Part shown: positions 25,286 through 33,508 of the stretch, piece after piece
Layout: each line of letters starts with the position of its first letter
Numbering within the stretch: position 1 is the stretch's first letter
Source: Flavobacteriaceae bacterium
GTDB taxonomy: Bacteria; Bacteroidota; Bacteroidia; Flavobacteriales; Flavobacteriaceae
Direction of reading: 5' to 3'
DNA: 64,000 bases
NCBI GenBank assembly: GCA_013043685.1
Contig: JABDNT010000018.1
Span: 42,618-106,617 of the forward strand
Program-made: the position numbers and the translations under genes
Notes under the pieces: generated by a model
Databases searched by the model: none
What the model was told of the DNA's origin: nothing
What the model saw: the letters and a program-made list of their open reading frames with translations, nothing else

Positions 25286-26665
25286 ATGAAAAAGTTGAAT
25301 TACCTGATTATTTTCTTGATCATCGTATCGTGCCAGCCAAAAGGCCTGGATACAAAATTCATCGCTTCAAAATATTACCAGGGAGTGGTTAAGGTAGTTT
25401 TGTTTGATGAAGTACTGGAAAAGATCGAAAAAGGTAAAGGCTATTTGAGCAGAGGCTCAGGTTTTATTGTAACTGAAGACGGATATCTTTTCACGAATAA
25501 ACATGTGGTCGAGACCAGTGTAAAAGGCTATGTGGATTACGATTATTATGAGAATAAGATTAAAAAATCCACAATCTCGGTGTATTCGGAAGATCTGGTG
25601 AACAGCAATGATCTCATCAAAGTGTACAATGCAGGATATACGGTTCCGGTGATCCAGGTATTTCATGGTAAAGGGGAGAACGATTATAATTTGTATAAAG
25701 CTGAAGTAGTTTCCATTGGTGCAGGAGCCTATGACGGTGCTCTTCTGAAAATTGTAAGTGACATGGAGGGGAATCCTGTAAAGAGGAAGTTCACCACGGT
25801 TCCTCTTGGTAATTCGGATAATGTGAGTCAGGGGGAACAACTTTGCGTATATGGGTATCCCGCCCAGTTCAAAGGATCGGCGGAATTAATGATGAAGGAC
25901 CTCAGTACTATCAGTGTAGGTATAATGAGTGGGAATGATTATGTTTTTAATGAAGATTACGGTTATATCAAGACAGATGCAGAAATACATCCCGGTAATA
26001 GTGGCGGGCCCGTATTTAATGAAGAGAATAAGGCAATTGGTATCGCGACAGCTAAAGGAAAGACTACAGGCATCGGACTTGTGGGAGGGATCAATGGCAT
26101 GTATTATATTTCGGCTATCGATAGTAAGGCACATAGTGAGCTTATCGAGAATGGATTAACCCTTCCGAAAAGATCCTCCTCAATAAATACAATCAACGGG
26201 GAACAGCAGCCGATAAAAACGGTTAAGGAGATTAATGATATCATAGCAGCAAGAACTAAGAAAAAAACTCCTCCTACAACTACATTGTTAGGCGACTACT
26301 ATTCGAAATCGAAGATTTTCTTTTCTCACTTATCACCGGCAAAGAATGACAATTTAATTCCGAATACCACTAAAAGACATACCTCTTTTAATATCGATAA
26401 AAGCGCTGGCGGAAAAATCTGGTTCTATGTAGACAATTACCCTAAAGAACTGAACACCAGCAAGATCACAATACTTATTGATAAAGCTAATAACATGGGG
26501 ATCTACGAGAAGTTTAAGGATTTTTCGGTGACAGTAAATAGTACCCACGACATCAAATATTTCGACGTGGATTTCTACCAGGAGGGTCAATACAGGGTCA
26601 AAGCATACTCAGCCGAACTAAAATATATAAATACGGCATATCTTAAATTGACGTATTTCAAATAG
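25286..26665 (+). CDS. Trypsin-like serine protease lipoprotein
   Basis: 459 aa. A lipoprotein signal (MKKLNYLIIFLIIVSC, lipidated Cys16) is followed by a chymotrypsin/DegP-fold protease with a complete triad: His73 in LFTNKHVVE, Asp150 in AYDGALLKI and Ser239 in HPGNSGGPVF. The roughly 60-residue stretch between His and Asp is longer than in DegP. There is no PDZ domain after the protease; instead about 150 residues (from about 310) look like a linker plus a beta-rich domain I do not recognise. It is probably a periplasmic-facing or surface-anchored protease; the substrate is unknown. Confidence 0.85.
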   Translation: MKKLNYLIIFLIIVSCQPKGLDTKFIASKYYQGVVKVVLFDEVLEKIEKGKGYLSRGSGFIVTEDGYLFTNKHVVETSVKGYVDYDYYENKIKKSTISVYSEDLVNSNDLIKVYNAGYTVPVIQVFHGKGENDYNLYKAEVVSIGAGAYDGALLKIVSDMEGNPVKRKFTTVPLGNSDNVSQGEQLCVYGYPAQFKGSAELMMKDLSTISVGIMSGNDYVFNEDYGYIKTDAEIHPGNSGGPVFNEENKAIGIATAKGKTTGIGLVGGINGMYYISAIDSKAHSELIENGLTLPKRSSSINTINGEQQPIKTVKEINDIIAARTKKKTPPTTTLLGDYYSKSKIFFSHLSPAKNDNLIPNTTKRHTSFNIDKSAGGKIWFYVDNYPKELNTSKITILIDKANNMGIYEKFKDFSVTVNSTHDIKYFDVDFYQEGQYRVKAYSAELKYINTAYLKLTYFK

Positions 26666-26674
26666 TAAAAAAAA

Positions 26675-26703
26675 CGGGTTGTTCCAGGTAAAGGAACAAC
26701 CCG
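26675..26703 (-). terminator. Terminator of rplM-rpsI-rpsB-tsf, possibly bidirectional
   Basis: An 11-bp perfect stem CGGGTTGTTCC/GGAACAACCCG with a 7-nt loop. The run of eight T residues lies on the minus strand, directly after tsf; on the plus strand it sits 9 bp after the protease stop but lacks a good T-tract. Confidence 0.88.
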
Positions 26704-26726
26704 CTTAATATCTTTACGAAATATCT

Positions 26727-27698
26727 CTATGTAAGAGACACTCTTTCGAAAGAAACCACTTCCACGTCTCCGTACGTTTTCACGTATTCAGCTACAGAAA
26801 GCTTTTCATCTTTTATGAAATTCTGATCCAACAGGCACTGTTCCTGATCCAGGGTAGTGTTGTCTGAAATGAATCGCTCCAGTTTTCCAGGTACGATCCT
26901 ATCGAGAATTTGTTCTGGTTTACCCTCAGCTATCAATGCAGCTTTGATATCGGCTTCAGCTTTCGAAAGCACCTCATCCGTTAATTGAGCTCTTGAAATA
27001 TACTGAGGTACATTTTTCAGTGTTTTACCCAGACGGCCCAACTCAATATTGTCTTTTTCAATGACCGCGATTCTGGCCTCAGTTTCAGCAGCGATATAGT
27101 CAGCATCGAAATCTTTGTAAGATAAGGTAGTCGCTCCCATCGATGCAACTTGCATAGCCAGGTCCTTAGCCAACACATCGGCATTCTCAACATTGGCAGA
27201 AAGTCCTACAATAGCAGCAATCTTATTCCCATGGATATATGATCCCAAAAATGGAGCTTCCAGAGTTTTGTATGCACCAATTTCGATTTTTTCACCGATC
27301 ACGCCGGTTTGTTCTGTTAGCTTCTCATCAATGGTCATCCCATCGAAATCTGCTGCCATAAACTCTTCTTTGGATGAAGTTCCTAATGCAATCTCCGCCA
27401 TTTTATGGGCCATGGCCACATAATCGTCGTTTTTAGAAACAAAATCTGTTTCACAATTAAGAGATACAATAGCTCCTTTGGTCTTGCTATCGTTAATTTT
27501 AGCGATAACCGCTCCCTCACTTGAGTCACGATCTGCTCTTTTTTCAGCAATCTTCTGACCTTTTTTTCGAAGGATCTCAATTGCTTTATCGAAATCTCCC
27601 TCGGCCTCTACTAATGCCTTTTTACAGTCCATCATTCCGGCTCCGGTTTTCTTTCTTAATTCACTTACCATTGCGGCGGTAATCTTTACCATTTCCAT
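26727..27698 (-). CDS. tsf: Translation elongation factor Ts
   Basis: 323 aa. EF-Ts is the nucleotide exchange factor of EF-Tu. The N-terminal UBA-like domain is clear (VSELRKKTGAGMMDCKKALVEAEGDFDKAIEILRKKG), with the core TDFVSKNDDYVAMAHKMAE and a C-terminal QNFIKDEKLSVAEYVKTYG. ATGs occur at both 27698 and 27692; the first is used here. It lies about 90 bp after rpsB and before a strong terminator. Confidence 0.97.
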   Translation of the reverse strand: MEMVKITAAMVSELRKKTGAGMMDCKKALVEAEGDFDKAIEILRKKGQKIAEKRADRDSSEGAVIAKINDSKTKGAIVSLNCETDFVSKNDDYVAMAHKMAEIALGTSSKEEFMAADFDGMTIDEKLTEQTGVIGEKIEIGAYKTLEAPFLGSYIHGNKIAAIVGLSANVENADVLAKDLAMQVASMGATTLSYKDFDADYIAAETEARIAVIEKDNIELGRLGKTLKNVPQYISRAQLTDEVLSKAEADIKAALIAEGKPEQILDRIVPGKLERFISDNTTLDQEQCLLDQNFIKDEKLSVAEYVKTYGDVEVVSFERVSLT

Positions 27699-27785
27699 AG
27701 TGTTATTTATTAATGTATTAGAAAAATCGTCTTAAAGTTCAATAACGCACAGAACCAAACGACTTTATGCTTACTAATTTTGTTC

Positions 27786-28634
27786 TTATTCTTCTTCCTT
27801 GGCAGCTTCAGTCTCTACGGCCGCTTTAGTCTTTGTGGCGGCTTTAGTCTCTACGGTAGCTTCAGTCTCTACAGCAGCTTCAGGAGCCGGGGCAGGAGCT
27901 GGAGTTTCGGCTTTAGGGGCTTCACTCTCACTTTCCTTACCGCTCTTTCTCTCTGCAAGACCTTCGATAACCGCTTCTGAAACTCTGGTAACTATCTTCT
28001 CGATAGATTTTGATGCATCATCATTCGATGGGATTACATAATCGATCTCACGCGGATCACTATTCGTATCGACCATAGCGAAAATAGGGATGTTCAGTTT
28101 CTGAGCCTCTTTCACAGCAATGTGCTCACGGGTGGTGTCCACGATAAAAAGCGCTCCGGGTAAACGGCTCATGTCACTGATGGAACCTAAGTTCTTTTCC
28201 AGTTTCGCACGAGTACGGTCTACTGCCAGACGCTCTTTCTTAGAAAGCGTGTTGAAAGTACCATCCTGTTTCATGCGATCGATCATCGCCATTTTCTTTA
28301 CAGCTTTTCTAATAGTGACGAAGTTGGTAAGCATACCACCCGGCCATCTTTCGGTGATGTACGGCATATTTGCTTTTCCAGCCCTGTCAGCCACAATATC
28401 TTTCGCTTGCTTTTTGGTTGCAACGAATAAGATCTTTCTGCCGCTGGCAGCGATCTTCTTCATAGCTTCACTAGCTTCTTCAAGCTTAGCAGCAGTTTTG
28501 TAAAGGTTTAGGATGTGAATCCCGTTGCGCTCCATATAGATGTAGGGAGCCATGTTAGGATTCCATTTTCGGGTAAGGTGTCCAAAGTGTACACCTGCGT
28601 CAAGTAATTCTTTGACTTCTTTGTTGTTTGCCAT
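27786..28634 (-). CDS. rpsB: 30S ribosomal protein S2
   Basis: 282 aa. The S2 core is complete (LLDAGVHFGHLTRKWNPNM, FVATKKQAKDIVADRA, ERWPGGMLTNFVTIRKAVKK, DTNSDPREIDYVIPSNDDA). The last 45 or so residues are a low-complexity Ala/Glu/Thr/Lys tail that core S2 does not need. Part of the tail is a hexapeptide repeat (AVETEA, TVETKA, ATKTKA, AVETEA) encoded by an 18-bp tandem array. A structured 170-bp leader separates it from rpsI. Confidence 0.97.
   Translation of the reverse strand: MANNKEVKELLDAGVHFGHLTRKWNPNMAPYIYMERNGIHILNLYKTAAKLEEASEAMKKIAASGRKILFVATKKQAKDIVADRAGKANMPYITERWPGGMLTNFVTIRKAVKKMAMIDRMKQDGTFNTLSKKERLAVDRTRAKLEKNLGSISDMSRLPGALFIVDTTREHIAVKEAQKLNIPIFAMVDTNSDPREIDYVIPSNDDASKSIEKIVTRVSEAVIEGLAERKSGKESESEAPKAETPAPAPAPEAAVETEATVETKAATKTKAAVETEAAKEEE
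27805..27876 (-). repeat. 18-bp tandem repeats in the rpsB 3' end
   Basis: Four adjacent 18-bp units, best described on the plus strand as GCTTYAGTCTCTACGGYN (27805, 27823, 27841, 27859), plus a partial fifth. The second unit is the most diverged. They encode the hexapeptide tail of S2 in frame. Confidence 0.85.
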
Positions 28635-28708
28635 TTTGTTTTAGTTTACGTTCCTGTTTAGATAGCAACCTGTTCGACTTTCGACTTAGGTTTAGATGCT
28701 AAACTAAC

Positions 28709-28728
28709 ATCCCGCCGGCAGGTGGGAT
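28709..28728. repeat. REP-like GC-rich palindrome in the rpsB leader
   Basis: ATCCCGCC and GGTGGGAT pair around a GGCA loop with one mismatch, standing out as GC-rich in an AT-rich spacer. It resembles the small dispersed palindromes common in Bacteroidota chromosomes. Confidence 0.5.
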
Positions 28729-28763
28729 TAACAGCTTAATAATAAAATATGAACTTATAACCG

Positions 28764-28801
28764 TGTTTGGGCATTCCAATAGAACACCCAAACAGGTTGG
28801 G
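28764..28801 (-). promoter_or_regulatory. Mutually exclusive hairpins between rpsI and rpsB
   Basis: On the minus strand, CCCAA (28801-28797) can pair with TTGGG (28791-28787), forming a small hairpin right after the rpsI stop. The same TGTTTGGG arm (28794-28787) can instead pair with CCCAAACA (28771-28764). Sharing one arm is the layout of an attenuator, but no T-tract follows either hairpin. Confidence 0.5.
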
Positions 28802-28805
28802 TATT

Positions 28806-29192
28806 TTAACGTTTAGAGAACTGGAATTTCTTACGAGCTTTCTTCTGCCCAAACTTCTTTCGTTCTACCATTCTCGGGTCCCTGGTTAATAAACCTTCGG
28901 GCTTCAGGATGGATCTGTTCTCTTCATTTAATTCACACATCGCTCTAGACAAAGCCAATCTAACAGCCTCGGCCTGACCTGTGATTCCACCTCCAAACAC
29001 ATTCACATTAATATCGAACGATTTCTCGTTATCCGTTAATGCAAGAGGTTGCTTCACTTTATACTGCAATGTTGCAGTAGTGAAATATTTATCCATTTCG
29101 CGTTTGTTCACTGTGATGTTCCCTTTTCCTTTTGAAAGGTACACGCGTGCAACTGCGGTTTTTCTTCTACCTATTTTGTGAATAGTTTCCAT
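28806..29192 (-). CDS. rpsI: 30S ribosomal protein S9
   Basis: 128 aa, complete. METIHKIGRRKTAVARVYL starts the family fold, and the basic tail RKKFGQKKARKKFQFSKR reaches the ribosomal P-site tRNA. GGGITGQAEAVRLALSRAM is the central motif. It follows rplM by 2 bp, the standard L13-S9 pair. Confidence 0.98.
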   Translation of the reverse strand: METIHKIGRRKTAVARVYLSKGKGNITVNKREMDKYFTTATLQYKVKQPLALTDNEKSFDINVNVFGGGITGQAEAVRLALSRAMCELNEENRSILKPEGLLTRDPRMVERKKFGQKKARKKFQFSKR

Positions 29193-29194
29193 GC

Positions 29195-29650
29195 TTACTT
29201 GATGTCGTTAAGATTAATAGTTTTGGGTTTTTGCGCTTCCTGATCGTGTTCTGTACCTACATACACTTTCAGGTTTCTGAATAATTGTGCTCCCAGTTTA
29301 TTTTTGGGAAGCATGCCTTTTACGGCTTTTTCAACTACTCGCGCAGGGTTCTTGCTGAACAATTCATTGGCTGTCAGACTACGCTGTCCACCTGGATATC
29401 CTGTGTGTCGGATATACGTTTTTTGTTCCCACTTGTTCCCACTTAGATTAATCTTTTCAGCATTGATAATAATCACATTATCACCACAATCCACATGAGG
29501 TGTGAAATTTGGTTTATGTTTTCCGCGAAGTAATTTAGCGACTTCGCTCGCAAGACGACCCAATGCTTGCCCGTCCGCATCAACCAACACCCACTCCTTA
29601 TTTACAGTGTTCTTGTTGGCAGATACTGTTTTGTAACTCAATGTGTCCAT
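29195..29650 (-). CDS. rplM: 50S ribosomal protein L13
   Basis: 151 aa from the ATG at 29650 ([20 protein letters not shown]), which matches the usual flavobacterial start; the ORF-track start is five codons earlier. Family segments include [40 protein letters not shown] and [13 protein letters not shown]-like [20 protein letters not shown]. It is the first gene of rplM-rpsI-rpsB-tsf. Confidence 0.98.
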   Translation of the reverse strand: MDTLSYKTVSANKNTVNKEWVLVDADGQALGRLASEVAKLLRGKHKPNFTPHVDCGDNVIIINAEKINLSGNKWEQKTYIRHTGYPGGQRSLTANELFSKNPARVVEKAVKGMLPKNKLGAQLFRNLKVYVGTEHDQEAQKPKTINLNDIK

Positions 29651-29862
29651 TTCGTTTTTTGTCAAATAGTTAATAAAACATTGTTTCCCTTTAAAAAGGG
29701 CTGCAAATGTACCATTAATTATTTGAAATACAAGACGAGGCTACAAAATTTTAGCTGTTTTCAGGGGCTTCAAAAAAAGTTAAAATTATCCTAATTAACA
29801 ATTATATCTGTCACTTTGCGGCTTATATTTTGTCTTTCATTCATCAATCAACAACTAGACCA

Positions 29863-32550
29863 ATGACAATCCAACGCACAATATACCTCCTCCTGGGTAT
29901 AATGTACTTCCAATCGTCTTTTTCACAAGACGAAGTAACATCAGACTCTATTCCACTTAGTTATGAAATGCGCGTGTATACCACCACATCGGTTGCCGGG
30001 ATGGAAGAAATTAACATAGATGGGATGCTGGACGATGCAGCATGGGAAGCTGTAGAATGGACCTCGGATTATGTGGAATTCGAACCTGATAATGCGAGCG
30101 ATCCCACGGAGCAGACGAAAATGAAGATTGTCTATGACGATAAGAATTTATATGTTGCCTTTAAATGTTATCAGAAAGATCCTGCGACCATCGAAAGGCG
30201 CATGGGCAGACGAGACGATTTCCCTGGGGATTGGGTTGAGATAAATATTGATAGTTATGGCGATGATAGAACAGGATTTTCGTTTACTGCATCGGTTTCC
30301 GGTGTAAAAGGAGACGAGTTCATCTCAAATAATGGAAATTTCGACAGCAGTTGGAATCCTATATGGTACCTTGATACTAATATTGATGAAGAAGGGTGGA
30401 CGGCCGAAATGCGAATCCCGTTAAGCCAACTGAGATTCGGGAATGACGATGAGCAGGTATGGGGAATTCAATCCACGCGAAGATACTTCAGAAATGAAGA
30501 AAGGTCATTGTGGCAACCGTTACCACCAAATCCTCCGGGCTGGGTTAGTGAATTTGGAGAATTAAGAGGAATAAAAGGTATAAAACCCCAGAAGCAATTG
30601 GAGATACAACCGTACACCGTTGCTCAGCTTGATACTTACGAACAGGAACCGGGTAATCCATTCAGAGATGGAAGTGATACAAAACTAACTGGTGGGCTGG
30701 ACGCAAAGATTGGAATTACAAATGATCTTACTGTTGACTTGACAATTAATCCTGACTTCGGGCAAGTGGATGCCGACCCCGGTGCTATAGCCCTGGACGG
30801 ATTTGAGATCTTCTTCCAGGAACGCAGGCCTTTCTTCGTTGAAAATAAGAATGTATTCGATTTCCGTGTGGGCGGTGGAGCCGATAATATTTTCTTTTCC
30901 CGTCGAATTGGGCGTACCCCTCAGGGTTCAACCACAGCTGATAGTAACTTAGGAGAATTTGACGATATTCCTGTTAATACAACCATCTTAGGAGCTGCTA
31001 AATTCAGTGGTAAGACTAAGAATGGTTGGGCTATCGGACTTTTAGAGAGCGTGACAGATAGGGAGTATGCGGAGATCAAACTTAATGATGATCCTACAGT
31101 ACTTAACAGCCTTGAAGAGATTGGAGAGCCCAGGGAAGAACTGGTTGAGCCACTTACCAATTATTTGGTAGCAAGGGCTCAAAAGGATTTCAACGACAAC
31201 AATTCCTATGTAGGAGGCATAATTACAGCTACGAACAGGAAATTGGAGGAAAATATGGACTTCCTCAGGGAAAGTGCGTACACCGGTGGATTAGATGCGC
31301 GACACAACTGGAAAGACAGGAAGTATTATGTCACGGGTAAGTTTACTTTTAGTACAGTTAATGGAAGCCCTGAAGTGATAGAAAGTACACAAACCTCCCT
31401 CACGCATTTATTCCAGCGGGTAGATGCCAGTCATGTAAATGTCGATCCTACAAAGACCTCACTTTCAGGTACTGGTGGAAGTTTTGAAATTGGGGGGCGT
31501 AGCGATAACGGAAAGTGGCGATACAATACCGGAGGGAATTTCCGATCACCCGAACTTGAACTCAATGATATAGGATTCCTTCGGCAGGCAGATCAGATTT
31601 CCCAATATGCCAACGTTCGTAGGTTGTGGAATAATCCATCCACCTGGTTTCGACGCGCCAATATTGGATTCAATCAATTTTCACAATACGATTTCGAAGG
31701 TAATTACAACAGGATCCAATACGAGATAAATAGTTATGTGAACTGGAAGAATAACTGGTGGACCGAATTCGGGGCAGCACATAAGCCAAGGATCTATACG
31801 AATACAATTTTACGCGGCGGGCCGCGATGGAGATGGAACCAGGAAAACTTTTTTTTCCTATTCTCTGGGACCGATGGCAGGAAGAAGTTCAGCATGCATG
31901 CCGGTTATGTGCATTCCGATGCAAAACAGGATAATTTCTCTTTCAGGAGATATGTGCTGCGATTCTTCTATCAGCCAATCAACTCCCTGAACCTGCGCCT
32001 GGTAACGGAATTCGAGCGGAATCCGAATAAGACCCAGTACGTAACGGAATCGGCCTTCAACGGGACACCACGCTATATTCTTGGTGAAATTGATAACGAA
32101 TCGTTGAGTACGACGTTACGTGTGAACTATAATATCAATCCCAACCTCACGATTCAGTATTACGGACAGCCCTTTATATTTAAAGCCAAGTTCAGCAACT
32201 TCAATTATGTGAACGATCCGGTTGCTAAAGATCTTAACGACAGGGTCACCTGGTATAATAACGATCAGATATCTTTTTCGAATGATGTGTATTCAGTTGA
32301 TGAAGATGGTGATGCAAAGGTGGATTACGAATTTGGAAATCCCGATTTCGCTTTTGTACAATTCCGGTCTAATCTCGTTTTACGTTGGGAATATATCCCC
32401 GGATCAGAAATCTTCCTTGTATGGTCACAAGGGATTACAGGACTGGGGGATGTAAATAATGACTTCGGGAAAATTATTGATAATCAGTTATTGAGTGAAC
32501 GGCCTCAGAATACCTTCTTAATCAAGGCTACATATCGCTTTGTACTATAA
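29863..32550 (+). CDS. DUF5916 protein with CBM9-like N-terminal domain
   Basis: 895 aa from the ATG at 29863 (MTIQRTIYLLLGIMYFQSSFSQ signal peptide). Residues about 40-240 form a carbohydrate-binding-family-9-like domain (INIDGMLDDAAWEAVEW, DDKNLYVAFKCYQKDP). The rest is the DUF5916 region with INPDFGQVDADPGAIALDGFEIFFQERRPFF-type sequence and many barrel strands ending KATYRFVL. It is probably an outer-membrane beta-barrel. Some relatives are labelled hydrolases, but no catalytic residues can be named here. It is a stand-alone gene followed by a hairpin. Confidence 0.88.
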   Translation: MTIQRTIYLLLGIMYFQSSFSQDEVTSDSIPLSYEMRVYTTTSVAGMEEINIDGMLDDAAWEAVEWTSDYVEFEPDNASDPTEQTKMKIVYDDKNLYVAFKCYQKDPATIERRMGRRDDFPGDWVEINIDSYGDDRTGFSFTASVSGVKGDEFISNNGNFDSSWNPIWYLDTNIDEEGWTAEMRIPLSQLRFGNDDEQVWGIQSTRRYFRNEERSLWQPLPPNPPGWVSEFGELRGIKGIKPQKQLEIQPYTVAQLDTYEQEPGNPFRDGSDTKLTGGLDAKIGITNDLTVDLTINPDFGQVDADPGAIALDGFEIFFQERRPFFVENKNVFDFRVGGGADNIFFSRRIGRTPQGSTTADSNLGEFDDIPVNTTILGAAKFSGKTKNGWAIGLLESVTDREYAEIKLNDDPTVLNSLEEIGEPREELVEPLTNYLVARAQKDFNDNNSYVGGIITATNRKLEENMDFLRESAYTGGLDARHNWKDRKYYVTGKFTFSTVNGSPEVIESTQTSLTHLFQRVDASHVNVDPTKTSLSGTGGSFEIGGRSDNGKWRYNTGGNFRSPELELNDIGFLRQADQISQYANVRRLWNNPSTWFRRANIGFNQFSQYDFEGNYNRIQYEINSYVNWKNNWWTEFGAAHKPRIYTNTILRGGPRWRWNQENFFFLFSGTDGRKKFSMHAGYVHSDAKQDNFSFRRYVLRFFYQPINSLNLRLVTEFERNPNKTQYVTESAFNGTPRYILGEIDNESLSTTLRVNYNINPNLTIQYYGQPFIFKAKFSNFNYVNDPVAKDLNDRVTWYNNDQISFSNDVYSVDEDGDAKVDYEFGNPDFAFVQFRSNLVLRWEYIPGSEIFLVWSQGITGLGDVNNDFGKIIDNQLLSERPQNTFLIKATYRFVL

Positions 32551-32566
32551 AAACAACCTTGTTGCG

Positions 32567-32594
32567 AATGCACTTTATCTAAAATAAGTGCATT
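32567..32594 (+). terminator. Candidate terminator after the DUF5916 gene
   Basis: AATGCACTT pairs with AAGTGCATT around a 10-nt loop, 16 bp after the stop codon. The downstream T-run is short (TTT), so efficiency is uncertain. Confidence 0.5.
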
Positions 32595-32649
32595 TCATCG
32601 ATAAAAGAGTGTAGCTGTCGAAAACAGATTTTCAGGCAGTCACTTTCTT

Positions 32650-32679
32650 TTGCAGTCTCTTTCCTACACCCTACATTTG
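32650..32679 (+). promoter_or_regulatory. Sigma-A promoter (TTG-N19-TACATTTG)
   Basis: TTG at 32650-32652 and TACATTTG at 32672-32679 match the Bacteroidota consensus exactly, with the favoured 19-bp spacing. The box ends 20 bp before the ATG of the secreted protein gene. Confidence 0.8.
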
Positions 32680-32699
32680 TTTCAGATTGAAGTTTGGAA

Positions 32700-33434
32700 A
32701 TGATGAAGAATACTTTTTTTGCCCTCTTTTTGATCACCTCGTTTAACCTACTTGCCCAGGTTGGTATAGGTAATACGGCCCCCCAGGCCGCACTTGATAT
32801 CCAATCAGGCTCACAAGGTGTTCTACTACCCAGAGTCGCGTTAACTTCAGTAACTGATAATGTTACTGTAGTTAACCCGAATGGTGGTGTTCTTGCCGAA
32901 AGTACGTTGGTGTATAATACCGGCTCTGCTGGTCTGTCAACACCAGGATTTTATTACTGGAATAGCAGTCAATGGATCCAACTTGCAGACGACTCCCCAA
33001 AAGTTTATGTAGGGAAGGCTATTATTACCGGAACAGGAACTTTGGTGATAAGCGGCCTTCCATTTGAACCTTCCAGTGTTTCCATCCAGGCCTATTCGAA
33101 TGTAGACGCATATGTTTTAGATGCAGATAATGGAACCAGCAACAATGACGCTGGAATTGCAAACGCTTTTGGATCTATGAAAGGATATGCGAGAGACAAT
33201 TCAGGAAGTATAGACCAACAGGTGATTTATGGAGGAGGTTCCGGGAATTCTATTAATGATATTTCCCGATTTGCGTCTCCAAGCCACTGTGTAGGTTTGC
33301 GATATGCAGACAAAAACGGAACATCCTTAGGTGTGACAAGCGCGTCATTAACATCCTTTAATTCGGATGGATTTACTCTTAATATTGACTCATACGCTGA
33401 CAGTGTAGTAATACTCTACGAAGCGCATAAATAA
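32700..33434 (+). CDS. Secreted protein with QVGIGNT-type N-terminus, unknown function
   Basis: 244 aa from the ATG at 32700 (a second ATG is adjacent at 32703; the ORF-track start is a TTG). A signal peptide (MKNTFFALFLITSFNLLAQ) leads to VGIGNTAPQAALDIQSGSQGVLLPRV and a module ending GFYYWNSSQWIQLADD, widespread in flavobacterial surface proteins. The C-terminal 140 residues are Gly/Ser/Asn-rich and beta-predicted, without a recognised domain or a type IX sorting signal. The head resembles that of the 799-aa protein at 41.8 kb. Confidence 0.75.
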   Translation: MMKNTFFALFLITSFNLLAQVGIGNTAPQAALDIQSGSQGVLLPRVALTSVTDNVTVVNPNGGVLAESTLVYNTGSAGLSTPGFYYWNSSQWIQLADDSPKVYVGKAIITGTGTLVISGLPFEPSSVSIQAYSNVDAYVLDADNGTSNNDAGIANAFGSMKGYARDNSGSIDQQVIYGGGSGNSINDISRFASPSHCVGLRYADKNGTSLGVTSASLTSFNSDGFTLNIDSYADSVVILYEAHK

Positions 33435-33480
33435 ATTTGGTTAGTTTTTTTTTATAGTTGAAAATGAATGTTAGGCGAAG

Positions 33481-33508
33481 TGCTCCCGGAAGCGGGAGCA
33501 TTTTGTTT
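33481..33508 (+). terminator. Terminator after the secreted protein gene
   Basis: A perfect 8-bp stem TGCTCCCG/CGGGAGCA with a 4-nt GAAG loop and TTTTGTTT on the plus strand. It abuts the 3' end of the convergent polA gene. Confidence 0.9.

Noticed and set aside
27780-28503. Plus-strand ORFs opposite rpsB rich in Ser/Gly/Ala
   Set aside because: Shadows of the repeat-rich rpsB tail and core in other frames; the rpsB product is unambiguous.
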